The position numbers and the translations under genes were made by a program. Source: Sciurus carolinensis (Eukaryota > Chordata > Mammalia > Rodentia > Sciuridae). From it: a stretch of 64,000 bases of DNA. The stretch covers positions 94,674,143 to 94,738,142 of the forward strand of contig NC_062220.1 of the NCBI RefSeq assembly GCF_902686445.1, read 5' to 3'. Below, in pieces: positions 31,775 to 42,807 of this stretch. Within the stretch, counting starts at the first letter, position 1. Every line of letters begins with the position of its first letter. Below the pieces are notes generated by a model. The model searched no databases. It was not told where the DNA came from and saw nothing but the letters and a program-made list of their open reading frames with translations.

Positions 31775-32280
31775 GTATATATTATTCAAGCACTTTTGCT
31801 AACAAATTCATGAGTACAAGGAGTTTATCAAATTTCTTATAAAACTAGCACTGTTATCAGTACCATTTACTGCTCCCAGCTATACAATTATTCATCCTCA
31901 TCAAGCTTGTGCATCTGCTTTGTTAATTATTGATTCGTGCTGGGCATGCTTAGTATTTCCATGGGTACAGCATCTGCAGCTGTCCAGCTGGCTGCTTTTG
32001 AGTCAGCATTGTTTTTGCATACCACCAGAACAATGAACAATTCCATCTTTCTGAGAAACTTCCTTTGATATGTTTCAACATGAAACATTAATATTGAGGC
32101 AAAATGACTGATTTGATTATCAGTGACTCCTCCATTTTCAAAGCATTGATTATAAACTGCCTCTAATAATTTATGTTGACCCTCAAGGATGCCCTTTATC
32201 CTTTTATTCTGTAATTTTTGTTTAATTAACTACTTATATTAATCTATGTATTTCTTTTACATGCCATGGAGCAGGACAGG
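31775..32280. other. Candidate conserved non-coding element (enhancer-like), intergenic
   Basis: A repeat-free 500-bp block with clustered developmental motif cores: TTAATTATTGATT (homeodomain), CAGCTGTCCAGCTG (paired E-boxes), TGAGTCAGCA (AP-1/MAF), TTTTTGCATA (POU-like) and AACAATGAACAATT (SOX-like pair). The clustering is seen; enhancer function is inference. Confidence 0.4.
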
Positions 32281-32289
32281 GATGTGTTG

Positions 32290-32495
32290 TTGACCATCAC
32301 TTTATTTATTTATTTATGGTTCTGGGAGTTTAACAATGGCAGTCTACCGCTGAGCTATATCCACTGCCTTTTTTATTTTTTATTTTGAGACAGAGTCTCA
32401 ATAAGTTGCCCAGGATCAGCTCAAACTAGTCATCCTCCTGCCTCAGCCTCCCTAGTCACTGTGATTACAGGCATGTACCACTGTGCTCAGCCACT
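32290..32495 (-). mobile_element. B1-dID SINE, reverse
   Basis: Starts in a TTTA repeat, then GGTTCTGGGAGTTTAACAAT ... GAGACAGAGTCTCAATAAGT ... GATTACAGGCATGTACCACT. Confidence 0.85.
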
Positions 32496-32499
32496 TAAT

Positions 32500-33679
32500 T
32501 TATATTTTATTCATAAGTTTGTTGATGGAGTTTTAGTATAAAAAAAAAAGCTGATTAAATATATCTGTAATAAGAGAGGATTGTTTTCTTTTTTAGAAAA
32601 AAAGATAAAGATAATACAATTTAAAGTCTCAGAAGAGGTTTGATAATTTACCATAGTTGGGAAAGGGGCCTAGTAAAGATCAAGAAAGGAGAGAGAGAGA
32701 TGAAGACTAGACAGCTGCTAAAAAGTATTGCTACTGGAGAGATAAAGAGGACAAATATTGCATTTTCTACTGCAGAAATTCACTTTGTTGAGAGAACAAG
32801 TACATATTATACTTGCAACTGAGAATGTTTATAATATCTTAAGGAGAGGACATTATCTTAGTAATTAAAAATAAATTAGAACATTGAAATAATATTTGTA
32901 AGTTTCAGATGAGTTTAAAAGGGCAGGGAGAAGCTTTGAGAAAACACTTTTGACTTTTCCTTCTTACTGTATTGAAAGCAACTTAGAACTTTTCTTGTTG
33001 AAAATATATGAATTGAGGAAATTAATCTGCAGTCTGCCATTACAAAAGGACAGGCAATTCTAGTTGCAATATTCTAGACTCTAACAAGGATTGACGGAAG
33101 CCTTAGGGAAAGCTGTAAATAATATTCCTTGACTCATTACAAAAAAAAAAAAAAAAAAAAGGAAGGGGAAAGGAATTCAGGGAATAGTTGATAGAATTGA
33201 TTTTTCCTTAGTTTTTTTTTTTGTTTGTTTGTTTTCAGTGAAGTTTGCTTTCAGGATGTCTTTATCAAGAGAATAGAATGTTTTCAGTATGTCTATATTC
33301 AGGAAAATGAAAAGAATCAAGTGGAAGCTAAATAAAAAGAATGCTTTGTGAAACCACCTCTGCCTTTTTACCTCAATGAAAATGGTTAGAACAGCACCAA
33401 AATCCTGGCAAACAGTGATTTTTTTAAAATAGGATACTTTGTTGTAAATGATTAGAGGAAGGAAGGATATTGTTTTAATCAAAGAAGTCCTTAATTATAT
33501 TTTAAAGAAACTAAGATGTGCATTAATGTACTCCATCCAAAGATATTACACTGTTGCTAAAATATTAAGTTATCATCTACAAGACAAAAAGGTGATGAAA
33601 AAGACATTATACCTACTTACAAAGAACTTGCTGGAAGTGTGCACATACATATGTGAAAATGACGTAGATACAACAATCA
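32500..33679. other. Intergenic, about 1.2 kb AT-rich; A-run at 33141-33160
   Basis: No recognised gene or SINE. Long A- and T-runs suggest decayed retroposon tails. Confidence 0.4.
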
Positions 33680-33904
33680 CCCTTTGAGCACATACAACAG
33701 GGATGCTATGATGAGTAAATCAGAGATCCATTTCACTTGGAACTTATGTTGTAGTGGGATAAACAGTGATCAGGTTAACAAACCATGTAATTTCAGATAC
33801 CAACAGGTATCAGAAAGTCAGGAAAGTATGCCAGATAGTAACTTGGAGCCCAGGAAAGGCCTCTTTGAGGAAGTGACTTCTGGACTAAGAGGAACCAGCC
33901 TAGG
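33680..33904 (-). mobile_element. L2 LINE fragment, reverse (part 1 of a split copy)
   Basis: AATCAGAGATCCATTTCACT ... AGGCCTCTTTGAGGAAGTGA follows the reversed L2 order. The copy appears to resume at 34456 and 34966. Confidence 0.6.
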
Positions 33905-34337
33905 TGCCCATCAATGAATGAATGGATAAAGAAAAGGTAGTATATATACACACAACAGAGTTTTATTCAGCTATAAAGAAGAATGAAATCATGTCATTTG
34001 CAGGAAAATGGGTGGAACTTGATACCATTAAGTTAGGAGAAATAAATCAAACTCAGAAGGATCAAGGGTCATGTTTTCTCTCCTATGTGAAAGCTAGAGA
34101 GGAAAAAGGAAAATAAATGTGAGGAGGGCATGGATCTAATGAAAATCAAAGGGAGAAAGGGAGATCAGTAGAGGAAGGGAACAGGAGATGGAAGGAGGGG
34201 AGGGAGTGAGGGAAGTGTTGGAGAATGATATTGGCCAAATTACATTGTTATATTGTGTGCATGTATGAATATGTAACAACAAATCCCATCATTATGTCAT
34301 TATGTACGACTATAATGCACCAAAAAAAAAAAAAAAA
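33905..34337 (+). mobile_element. L1 3' end
   Basis: GTGCCCATCAATGAATGAAT, GAAATCATGTCATTTGCAGG, AATGGGTGGAACTTGATACC and a terminal A-run are L1 ORF2 end and 3' UTR. It sits inside an L2. Confidence 0.85.
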
Positions 34338-34455
34338 AGAAAAAAGAAAAAAGAAGAGGACACTCATCAGACACCAAATCTGCTGGTGCATTGATCTTGT
34401 ACTTCTCAACTTCTAGAACTATAAGAAATAAATTCCTGTTGTTTCTAGTTAAAGA
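34338..34455 (+). mobile_element. LTR 3' fragment (MaLR-like)
   Basis: TGATCTTGTACTTCTCAACT, then TCTAGAACTATAAGAAATAA matches the 3' part of MST/MLT LTRs. Confidence 0.55.
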
Positions 34456-34558
34456 GAAAAGAAAGACTCAATCACAGGGAATTCTAGGGAATGAGCATTC
34501 TAGGCAGAAAGGACTGCAAAGACAAAAGGAATGATCTTGGCATGATCCTGGTGTCAAA
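34456..34558 (-). mobile_element. L2 fragment, reverse (part 2)
   Basis: GAGCATTCTAGGCAGAAAGG, then ACTGCAAAGACAAAAGGAAT continues the reversed L2 where part 1 stopped. Confidence 0.5.
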
Positions 34559-34965
34559 TGATGGTAGGTGCTACAATGTGGATGTGGTAGGTGCATGTAT
34601 TGTAGGCTTGGTCCTTAGTGTGGCTGTGCTAGGAGATGGTATGAAACCTTTTAGAGGTGGTACCTGGTGGGAGGCCCTTAGTGCCTTGGAAGGGATTAAG
34701 GTAGTTCTCACGGGACCCCCTAGTTCATTGAGAGAGTATTGCTATAAAACAACAACAAATCCGGTGGCTCCCCAGCCTCTCTGGCTTGTTTCTGTTGATG
34801 TGATATGCCCATCTACACATGCTCCTGCCATTGTGGTGCTGCCAACCATGATAACCTCAGGAGAGCCAAGCTGATGCCAGCTTGAATCTCCAGAAGTATG
34901 AGCTATAGAAACCTCTTTTCTTTTTCAGATATCTCATTATAGTAACATAAAACAAACTAATACAG
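34559..34965 (+). mobile_element. MaLR-type LTR
   Basis: TACCTGGTGGGAGGCCCTTA ... CCAGCTTGAATCTCCAGAAG ... AACATAAAACAAACTAATAC is the MaLR LTR order. The 127-codon open frame across it is a chance frame. Confidence 0.65.
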
Positions 34966-35120
34966 TTGGTATAGTTGAAGTTCACTAAACTGGGGAAAAG
35001 TGTTAGGAAAAAGATCTGAGAGATAGGCATGGGTCAGGAAAGGACTTTGAACTTTATTCTAAGTGTGATCAGGAGCCACAAGGAGTAGTGCTAAGATTCA
35101 GAAGTGATATGATATCATAA
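34966..35120 (-). mobile_element. L2 fragment, reverse (part 3)
   Basis: GACTTTGAACTTTATTCTAA, then GTGTGATCAGGAGCCACAAG are reversed L2 hallmarks. Confidence 0.6.
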
Positions 35121-35126
35121 ATTTAT

Positions 35127-35300
35127 TTTATTTTTTGGTACCAGGAACTGAATCCAGGGGCACTAATGACTGAGCTACATTCCAGTTCTTTCAATTTTGT
35201 TACTTTGAGACAGGGTCTCACTAAGTTGTTTAGGTGTTGCTAATTGCTGAGGGTAGCCTTGAACTTGCAATTGCAGGTGCGCACCTCGACACCCAGTATT
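35127..35300 (-). mobile_element. B1-dID SINE, reverse, diverged
   Basis: TTTGGTACCAGGAACTGAAT ... GAGACAGGGTCTCACTAAGT. Confidence 0.75.
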
Positions 35301-35340
35301 ATCTGAGGTATTTGTTATGGTAACAGAAAGCTAACACACC
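35301..35340 (+). mobile_element. MaLR LTR tail remnant
   Basis: CTGAGGTATTTGTTATGGTA, then ACAGAAAGCTAACACACC is the extreme 3' end of a MaLR LTR. Confidence 0.45.
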
Positions 35341-35931
35341 TGGGAAGGGCCAATGGCAAGACCTGGAAATCTTAAGTCTGATCATAGTCTTGTTTCCTTA
35401 TCTACTATTATAAGGAACTGGATTAGGTAATTTGTAAATTCCCTGTCAGTTCTTATATTTTTAAACTTCATTTCCCTCCTACTAATTTTCACATTACAGG
35501 TGATTGAGCTACTTTGCATGTGGCTTCATAGAAAATGGTAGGTTGAGAGGTCAGGATTAATACCTGGGTAGGGCAACCAAGTCACAGCTGGAACATTTTT
35601 AATTCAACTAAAAGTTGGGAAAGGGGGTTGGGACTAAAAGTTCAGATTGGAGGGTGGGATTTGTAGATTTGCTGAGCAGCAGTGAAGGAAAGACATGGAA
35701 TTAAGATTAAAACGAGGTGGCCAGGTTTGGGGTATGAAATCTTGAAGATGGGGCATTTCCAATTATTGATCGGAGTCCAAGTATGGTCACACACGTAGAT
35801 AGATGAGTAGGAGAAAAGTGAGGTCAGGGTGTGTAGGAGACTATGATTCCTGAGAATTCATTAACAAATAGTACTTAAGGGCCTACTAAGTGTGGGTATA
35901 GACAGGACTGAGGAAGACAGTGCAATGGTTT
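35341..35931 (-). mobile_element. Old L2/MIR-like debris
   Basis: Purine-rich segments such as AAGATTAAAACGAGGTGGCC, then AGGGCCTACTAAGTGTGGGT are consistent with reversed L2; limits unclear. Confidence 0.35.
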
Positions 35932-36262
35932 AAATATGTTCCCCAAAAAGCATGTGTTTAATCCCCAATGTAGGATTGCTAGAGGTGGGGCTGACTGGGA
36001 GGTGTTGGGTATGAGGACTCCACCTTCAGGAAAGGATTAGTGCCAGATTTAAAGGGCTAAGGCTGCAAATTTGAACTCTTGCATTCTCACACATGTGCTC
36101 TCTTATCCCTCTGTCTTTTGCCAAGGGGTGACACAGAAACAAGGACCTCAACACATATAGCACTTTGATCTTGGACTTCCCAGCCTTTAGAACTGTAAAA
36201 AAAAATAATCTTTGTTCTTTATAAATTACCCATTCTCAGTAATTCTGTTCTAGCAGAAAATG
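35932..36262 (+). mobile_element. MST-type MaLR solo LTR
   Basis: AATGGTTTAAATATGTTCCC, TTTAATCCCCAATGTAGGAT, TTGGACTTCCCAGCCTTTAG, TATAAATTACCCATTCTCAG and AATTCTGTTCTAGCAG run in the MST LTR order. Non-coding. Confidence 0.82.
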
Positions 36263-37447
36263 AACTCAGGCATCTTGGGATGATGCCAGACTGTAAGAAG
36301 CAGGAAAGAGAAGAGTGAAAGTGGATTTTATGAATTCCAACATTTGGAAGAGTTAATGAGAGATGAACCATTGAACCATGGAAGCAGTCTATGTGAGGAG
36401 AAATTTTTGAAGTGTTAGAAGATAACAGCATTCATGACAGGTGTCAATGGGATACGATGAACTTGGTACATTCTATTGTATCAAACTGGAGAAGATTTTA
36501 TCATTAATATTCAATAAAAGAACTTGGATGTTTAAGAAACATGGCTGCTGCTAGTTTGCAATATTTAAGAGCTACTGCACTGAGCTAAAAAATTAAGTTT
36601 TGTGAAAAGTCTTTAAGAAAAGTAGGGAAGGAAAAATTAAGTTATCGATATAAAAATTATAGTGTGAAAAGAGCATTAAAGAATCTGATTTATGAAAGGC
36701 TTTACTGTGGTCTTTTAAATATGGATTCCCTTTGTGAAAAATCTCCTTTTTACATTCCCCATTAACCGAAGGGAAATGTAAAAAGGAGAATAAAGCTGTA
36801 AACATTTTTGGAATATTCTACTAAATACAGGAGATATGCCTATAATTGCACTGGTTTTTTTGAAGCAATCCAATATATTCAGAAAGTATAATGTTTCCTT
36901 CACTCCAGAATCTGAAATATTTTCATTGATTCAATTAGGAAAAAATCTATGGAACACTAAATGTCATTAATTGAATAGATTGTAACAAATGAAACAGTTC
37001 TTTTCAATAACATGTAGATAACAACTTTTGATGGTTCTTATTTCTTCATTATAATAAATTTGTAAAAGAAGTGGCCCTTCAGCCAGATAACCTGAGGTGG
37101 GGCACTTGTGTTCAGTTCTTCTTGCCATTGCTGAATTGTTAGGTCTTGGCCTTTTCTCTCCCTGTAAAAATACAAATATTTATGTTATCTTATTTTTTTC
37201 AATTAAATGAGAATGGGTGTGTGAAGGTATTTAAACAAAATTAAGTAGATAGCATTTAGAATTTTCTTCCTTACCAATTTTTATCGGCAAAACACAATAA
37301 GGATGATTTCCTATGTTTAAAGGGAAAGGTCTTAGAAGGAGCAAATCCACATTTTCCAGAATTACATTTAATTTCTAATTATCTCTGCTTCAGACCCTTA
37401 GTTTTGTTCTTAAATTAATAAACATGGTGTTTCAAAAAATAATTTGG
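36263..37447. other. Intergenic, about 1.2 kb with nothing recognised
   Basis: AT-rich. No SINE, coding exon or promoter signature. Confidence 0.4.
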
Positions 37448-37535
37448 CAGCTGAGGATGTAGCCTGGAGGTAGAGTTTTTGCCTCTCATGCGTGAGACCC
37501 TGGGTTCAATTCCTAGCACGTAATGATGATGACGA
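37448..37535 (+). mobile_element. ID SINE with GAT/AAT-rich tail
   Basis: GCAGCTGAGGATGTAGCCTG, then GGTTCAATTCCTAGCACG, then a GATGATGACGATGATAATAA tail in place of poly(A). Confidence 0.75.
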
Positions 37536-37669
37536 TGATAATAAAAAATTATTATTATTATTTGGGAATTTGTAATTTTTTTTATTTAAAAAACTAGTTT
37601 GATGACTTACATCAATCCCTCAACCTCTTTGTATCTCAATTTCCTCAGCTCTAAAACTAGAATGATCAA

Positions 37670-38262
37670 TGATTATGCTTACATTCATTCATTTAACAAA
37701 TATGTCCTGCATTCATGTGCCCAGAAGGTTCGGGGTGATAGCTATGAATAAGGCAAATCCCTGTCCTTCCAGAGCTTACACTTTAGTAGGAAGAGAAAGA
37801 TAATAAACGTACATAATTAAAAACACCAGATGATAGGAAAGGTAATGAAGAAATAAATTCAAGAAATAGAATGGAAAGTGATTTGGGGGTACAGGGGAGG
37901 GGGATGGCCACCCATCAGAGCAGTCCTCTTTAAGGAGGTAGCACATGCAAGCTTAGATTCAAAGAATAAGGAGCAAACATGGTAGACCCAGAAGAGCAGT
38001 GGAAAGTCCTTCAGGAGGAAAGCATTTGGTACTTTTTTTAAATAACCAGAAAACAGGCCTAAAGCTTGAGCAGGGGTGGGGGGGAGTGGAGGGGTTGGAG
38101 GGGGGATGAGGGTGTGTGCATTGTGATGTTGGGAGGATATTAGGTTATTAGGAAAAGTAGGCAGGGTCCAGATCGTGCAGGGCAATATAGGTATGATAAG
38201 TGTATTATGGTAGACTATTAATGGCAATGGAAGACATAACAAGCTCCACACAAGGAAATGAC
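37670..38262 (-). mobile_element. L2 LINE, reverse
   Basis: Begins CATTCATTCATTTAACAAAT (reversed L2 3' end), then CTTCCAGAGCTTACACTTTA, GAGCAGTCCTCTTTAAGGAG and GCAGGGTCCAGATCGTGCAG, co-linear with reversed L2. Confidence 0.75.
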
Positions 38263-38390
38263 ATGGCATAATTTATATTTTAAAAAATCCCTCTTTATAA
38301 GTAAATTGTGAAAATGAATATCATCTAGTAGACTTTCCATAATTAATTATGCTCCTATACATCACTAGTAGTTTAAAATTATAATTTTAC

Positions 38391-38460
38391 TTTTTTTTTT
38401 TTTTTGTAGCACTGGAGATTGAACCTACAGCCTGTGATTGAACTACATCTCCAGCCCTAA
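38391..38460 (-). mobile_element. ID SINE, reverse, partial
   Basis: T-run then GTAGCACTGGAGATTGAACC, then GAACTACATCTCCAGCCC. Confidence 0.75.
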
Positions 38461-38928
38461 AACTATAATTTGAAAAATACAGATTATAAAAACAATAATA
38501 ATGACAAAGATATATAGGAATAAATATAACAAGAGTCTAAAGACCTTTATGGAAGTATGTTACAAACGTTTTCCTAAGACATTAAAGTAAGACTAAATTT
38601 ATAAAGATATACAATGCTCATGAATAGGAAGATTTAATATTACAAAGATGTCAATTCTTTTCTAATTATGTGATAAATTCAGTGCAATTCTAATTTAAAA
38701 TTTTAAGAGAGTTTTTAAAATTTTTTTCTTTTTGGAGTTTGAGAATCTGATCCTATAATTCATATGGAAAACAAAGGACACAATAAACTTAAGTCAGTTT
38801 TGAATTTGCCCTACTAGATGTCAATATTTACAATAAAGACAGCATGAAGTTAGGGCAGGAATAGATAAATCCATTGGTAGAACAGAATAAAGAGCTCCAA
38901 TATCACAAATTTACATATGCTTGAACTT

Positions 38929-39030
38929 TTTTTTTTTTTTTTTTTTTGGTGCTGGGGATTGGGGATTGAATCCAGGGACTTGTAAATGCTAAGCACATAC
39001 TCTTTTACTTAGCTGTATCCTCAGCTCCCT
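38929..39030 (-). mobile_element. ID SINE, reverse
   Basis: 18-base T-run, GGTGCTGGGGATTGGGGATT with a 7-bp internal repeat, then GCTAAGCACATACTCTTTTA. Confidence 0.8.
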
Positions 39031-39187
39031 AAAAGTTTAACGTATTATAAAAGTAACAGGTCAGAGGAAAAGAATGGGATAATTTAGAAACTGCTACCAA
39101 GACAACTGGTTATCCATATAAAAAACAAAATAAACCATATAGCTTAAGAAAAAAACATGAAAACCTATACTTTAAAATATTTAGAAG

Positions 39188-39402
39188 AAGATGGGCAGTG
39201 TCATGCCTGTAATCCCAGCTTGGGAGGCTGAGACAAGAGGACTACAAATTGGAGGCCAGACTCAGCAACTTAGTGGGGTCCTAAGCAACTTAAGAAGACC
39301 CTGTCTCAAAACAATATATAAAAAGGACTGGGAATGTGGTAAAGTGACCCTAGTTTCAATTCTCAGAACCAAAAAAAGAAAGAAAGAAAGAAAGAAAGAA
39401 AA
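39188..39402 (+). mobile_element. B1-dID SINE with GAAA-repeat tail
   Basis: GATGGGCAGTGTCATGCCTG ... GGACTGGGAATGTGGTAAAG, ending in five to six GAAA units. Confidence 0.82.
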
Positions 39403-39429
39403 TATAGGAGAGCATTTTATGAATTTAGG

Positions 39430-39622
39430 GTACAAAAGGGACTGAACCCAGGGGTGCTTACTCACTGAGCCACAGGCACAGTTATATTTCATTTAGAGAT
39501 AGGGTCTTGCTGAGTTTAGGGCCTGGCTAAATTGCTGAGGCTGACTTTGGATGTGTGATTCTCCTGTCTCAGTTTTCTGAGCTTCTGGGATACAGATGTA
39601 TACCATGGTGCCCAGCTCAGGA
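39430..39622 (-). mobile_element. B1-dID SINE, reverse
   Basis: ACAAAAGGGACTGAACCCAG ... GAGATAGGGTCTTGCTGAGT ... CAGATGTATACCATGGTGCC. Confidence 0.8.
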
Positions 39623-40604
39623 AAAGAATTCTTGAGGTATAAAATTATAAAACCTAAAGAAAAAATATGTGATAAATTAACATTAAACATTTTTTTAGGT
39701 TAAAATATAATGTGAAAGCATAAGCCACAAATGAAGAACAGATATTTGCAAGGCAAAAAACCAAGAAAGTGTTTATTTTTCCAGGAAATTGTAAACAAAT
39801 TAAAAAAAAAGCCTACCAATCAATTAGAAAAAAAAATAACCACAGAAAAATGGGCAAAGGATATAAATTTGAAAATCACAAACAAGGAAAACTGAAAGGC
39901 CATGAACACATAAATTTGCCTCCACTAGTAATAAGACAAATGCACATAGACAGGAATGACAAAATCAAAAATAGGCAATTATTGGGAGGAACTGGAATAA
40001 GAGGTATGTTCACACACTACTGATTGTGGTATAAATTGTTGCAACCATTTTGAAGAATAATCTATTTTCCATATCTGGTAATCATATTGAAAAATATTTG
40101 TTGAAAAGATATACTGAATCCTAGGTATATTATTCTAAAGAAGGATTTGCATGTGTATGCACTGGTATCATGGGAGTTTTAGGATGAAAAATTAGAAACA
40201 AGCTAAACATCTATTGATACGATAATGGATATTGTATAAATTACAAGTATTTTGATATAATACAGTAGTAAAAATGAATGAAATGCAGCTCTGGCTATTA
40301 GTGACAATGAATCTTACAAAGATAATGTTCAGCCAAAAAATAGCAAAAAGATATGAAAAATGAAGATAAAATTTATATAAAACTGTATTTCTGTGATATT
40401 TATATATAGGTATAATAATAAAAGTATACATATTTTCATAGGGATAAACATCAGAATCTGGACAGTTTTAGCACTAGGGAATGGGAAAGTAAATAGGATT
40501 AGAGAGGAGCATGCTGGAGACTTCTATGTGGGATACAGGGGGTACAGGTTATATTTTGTTATTCACCCATTTCTATTTTGTAAACTAGAAATATTTCATA
40601 ACAA

Positions 40605-40722
40605 TTCTTTTTTGAGAGGGGGCGGGTCTCACTATGTCCCCCAGCTGGCTTTAAATGCACCATCCTCTTGCCTCAGCACAAGTGGCGGGGATTACTGACG
40701 TGCGTCACCCTGCCTGGTCATC
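40605..40722 (-). mobile_element. B1 SINE monomer, reverse
   Basis: GGGCGGGTCTCACTATGTCC ... GGGGATTACTGACGTGCGTC, without an ID part. Confidence 0.7.
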
Positions 40723-40939
40723 ACACACTTTTTAAAAAGAGAAAAATCATTCTTGTTTATAAACTAAAGAATACGAAGGGTCAAGAACAGAAAGAGACTT
40801 GTTAGCAGGCAATTCCAGTACTCTAGGGGACTGGACTTTGTGGCACATGGCAGGCATTTCACAAGTAGGAGCTATTGTGGTGGTTGCTATTAGCAGGTTC
40901 AACATCACCAAGGTAAAGATCAACACAACTGGGATTGTG

Positions 40940-41100
40940 AGGAAAGATAACCTCAATGTTTAGAATAGCTAACTTGTGCTAGGTGCTTTATCTTTTAGTC
41001 TTAAGCAGAACCTAGTTTGAGGTAATTTACAAAGAAACTAAGGCTCACAGAGGTTATAGCCAGAAGGTTCAACGGCTACATAAATTCCTAATGACTCATT
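40940..41100 (+). mobile_element. MIR-like fragment
   Basis: ACTTGTGCTAGGTGCTTTAT, then AAAGAAACTAAGGCTCACAG is the MIR core and end. Confidence 0.55.
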
Positions 41101-41300
41101 ACCAATGTTGTCATACACACAGCCCATCCCAAATCACACACCCCTTTCCCATCTAGTTAACTTGAAAAAAATTCAAACATCTTTCCTCTTTCATTCATAA
41201 GCTGTATACTTTGCGTTAAATACTAATTCCACACACCACACACTTCAATGTGTAATTGAAGGAATATTGCAGAATAATACTATCTCATACCATATAGTAG

Positions 41301-41346
41301 TATTCTGTAATACTAGAATAGTATTCTATAATACTAGAATAGTATT
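41301..41346. repeat. 21-bp tandem pair with internal hairpin
   Basis: TATTCTGTAATACTAGAATAG (41301-41321) is followed directly by a copy with one mismatch (41322-41342). Each unit contains AATACTAGAATAG-type inverted halves. Confidence 0.8.
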
Positions 41347-41442
41347 TTTACAGAATATTCTGGGTCTGTCCATTTTCATCTGCTTCTAACACCTCTGAGG
41401 AAGGCAGAGTAGTAGTTTATTCCTGCTAAATATGTGAGTAAA

Positions 41443-41529
41443 TGGGGCTGGGGAGATAGCTCAGTCGCTAGAGTGCTTGCCTTGTAAGCACAAGGCCCTG
41501 GGTTCGATCCCCAATACCCCCCCCCCCCA
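41443..41529 (+). mobile_element. ID SINE, young, with poly(C) 3' tract, 15-bp target-site duplication
   Basis: Near-consensus ID (GGGGCTGGGGAGATAGCTCA, GGTTCGATCC) ending in 12 consecutive C instead of poly(A). Flanked by a perfect AAATATGTGAGTAAA at 41428-41442 and 41530-41544. Confidence 0.94.
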
Positions 41530-41544
41530 AAATATGTGAGTAAA

Positions 41545-42349
41545 CTAGAAAGTGGCTTAATCAGAGGTTTCTAACCCAGTGTACCTGTGCTTCATGAAAT
41601 TTTATGCAAAAATAGTGTATGATGGAATGGGTGTTTTTCTAGATAGAGGGTCAGCTTTAATTGTATTTCCAAAGGAATCCATCATGCCTTCAAAAAGTAA
41701 ACAGACACATTAGTTAAGTGGTTTTCTCAAGGCCTAAAGACACAGTTCTGTTGGAGCTCAACCCCTAAGTAGTTTCTCACGTACCCCACTGGGAGAATTC
41801 GGTTCATTTCAATCTACAACATTAAGAGGACATTAAAGATGTTATTGGTGACCTTTTTTAAATTTAGTCATGCTGACCAAGCGTTAAGATGGAAGCATTA
41901 TTAAATATGCTGACAGATCTTTCTTGGGATGAATATTTTTGTTTTGTTCAGCTGTTGGGCAGTCATCTAATCCACGCGGATGTTACTTTTCAGATGAACA
42001 AATCGAGACTGACTTCACAAGCCCTAGCACAGACTTGCCACACAAGAAATGAATATAAAGCAGCAACGATGTAACATAACTTACAATTCCGAGTACTGTA
42101 TAAGTAACACGTCTGAGACAGGTTGATGTAGAGAGGAAAGCGGATCATGAGCTGAGAATGGGATTTTCATTTTTCCTGGACCCATTAATGTCTCTGGGTC
42201 CCTTACCCTCAGATAATCGGAAGGATTGAGCTGCTCAGAATTCTCCCAACGCCAAAATTCTGTACAGTTGGATGGGATTTAAAATAGAAGGACGATTTTT
42301 GTATACCAACTCTTAACAGCCCGTTAATCTTAGCTTCGTTTTCCCTAGG
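41545..42349. other. Upstream flank of ANLN island, nothing recognised
   Basis: Single-copy AT-rich sequence becoming GC-richer toward 42350. A minus-strand donor-like GG/GTAAGG lies at 42201-42207. Confidence 0.45.
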
Positions 42350-42766
42350 GGAAAGGGTTGGTCGCTGGTCCCAAGTGAGCGGGAACCTACCAGACCTGCC
42401 TCTCCAGAGGGCCGCGCCTGCAGCCCCGCTTCTGGTGAAGGAGGGGCAGAGGTGCCGAGTGGAAAGTATGGAAGGCCAAAGGGCCAGGGGGACTTCCAAG
42501 ACTAGGGCTCTTAATCTTTTATTTAGGAATGGAGGAAGGCGGGAACGGCCGGACACTGGGTGGGACCGGATCGGTTTAACAGGGTGGGGTGTGTGAGCCT
42601 AGGGGGTTGGGACCCAGACCGCGAGGCAGTTGAAGCGCCTCAGCAGCCCGCAAGGCTCTGGCTCAGAGCAGGAGGCGGGGCTTCCTGGGAACCCTTGCGC
42701 CCCTGCGTTGCCACGTGACCGAGCGCCGGGGCGGGCAGAGGTGCGCCGCGCCCGGTCCGGACCAGC

Positions 42767-42776
42767 GCGCACGCGC
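42767..42776 (+). promoter_or_regulatory. NRF1 motif GCGCACGCGC
   Basis: A full match to the NRF1 consensus GCGCAYGCGC, 20 bp upstream of the CHR palindrome in the ANLN promoter. Confidence 0.55.
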
Positions 42777-42795
42777 ATCGCTCCGGGCGCTGAAA

Positions 42796-42807
42796 TTCAA
42801 ATTTGAA
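42796..42807 (+). promoter_or_regulatory. ANLN: Palindromic CHR element TTCAAATTTGAA with adjacent CDE-like and MYB-like sites
   Basis: TTTGAA is the cell-cycle genes homology region bound by the MuvB core of DREAM (repression) and of B-MYB/FOXM1 complexes (G2/M activation). Here it occurs on both strands as a perfect 12-bp palindrome. A CDE-like GGGCGC ends 5 bp upstream (42785-42790), and AACGG, a MYB-type core, overlaps its right end (42806-42810). Anillin expression is known to peak in G2/M through this class of element. Motifs are seen; occupancy is inferred. Confidence 0.75.

Larger units (their letters stand above)
38465..40600 (+). mobile_element. Old L1 (ORF2 3' half and 3' UTR), interrupted by three SINEs
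   Basis: Segments such as ATTCATATGGAAAACAAAGG, AATCACAAACAAGGAAAACT and AAGCTAAACATCTATTGATA lie in L1 order across about 2.1 kb. Three SINEs (38929, 39188, 39430) are inserted. All frames are broken. Confidence 0.65.

Noticed and set aside
34491..34874. 127-codon plus-strand open frame
   Set aside because: It runs from an L2 fragment into a MaLR LTR; both are non-coding repeat sequence.
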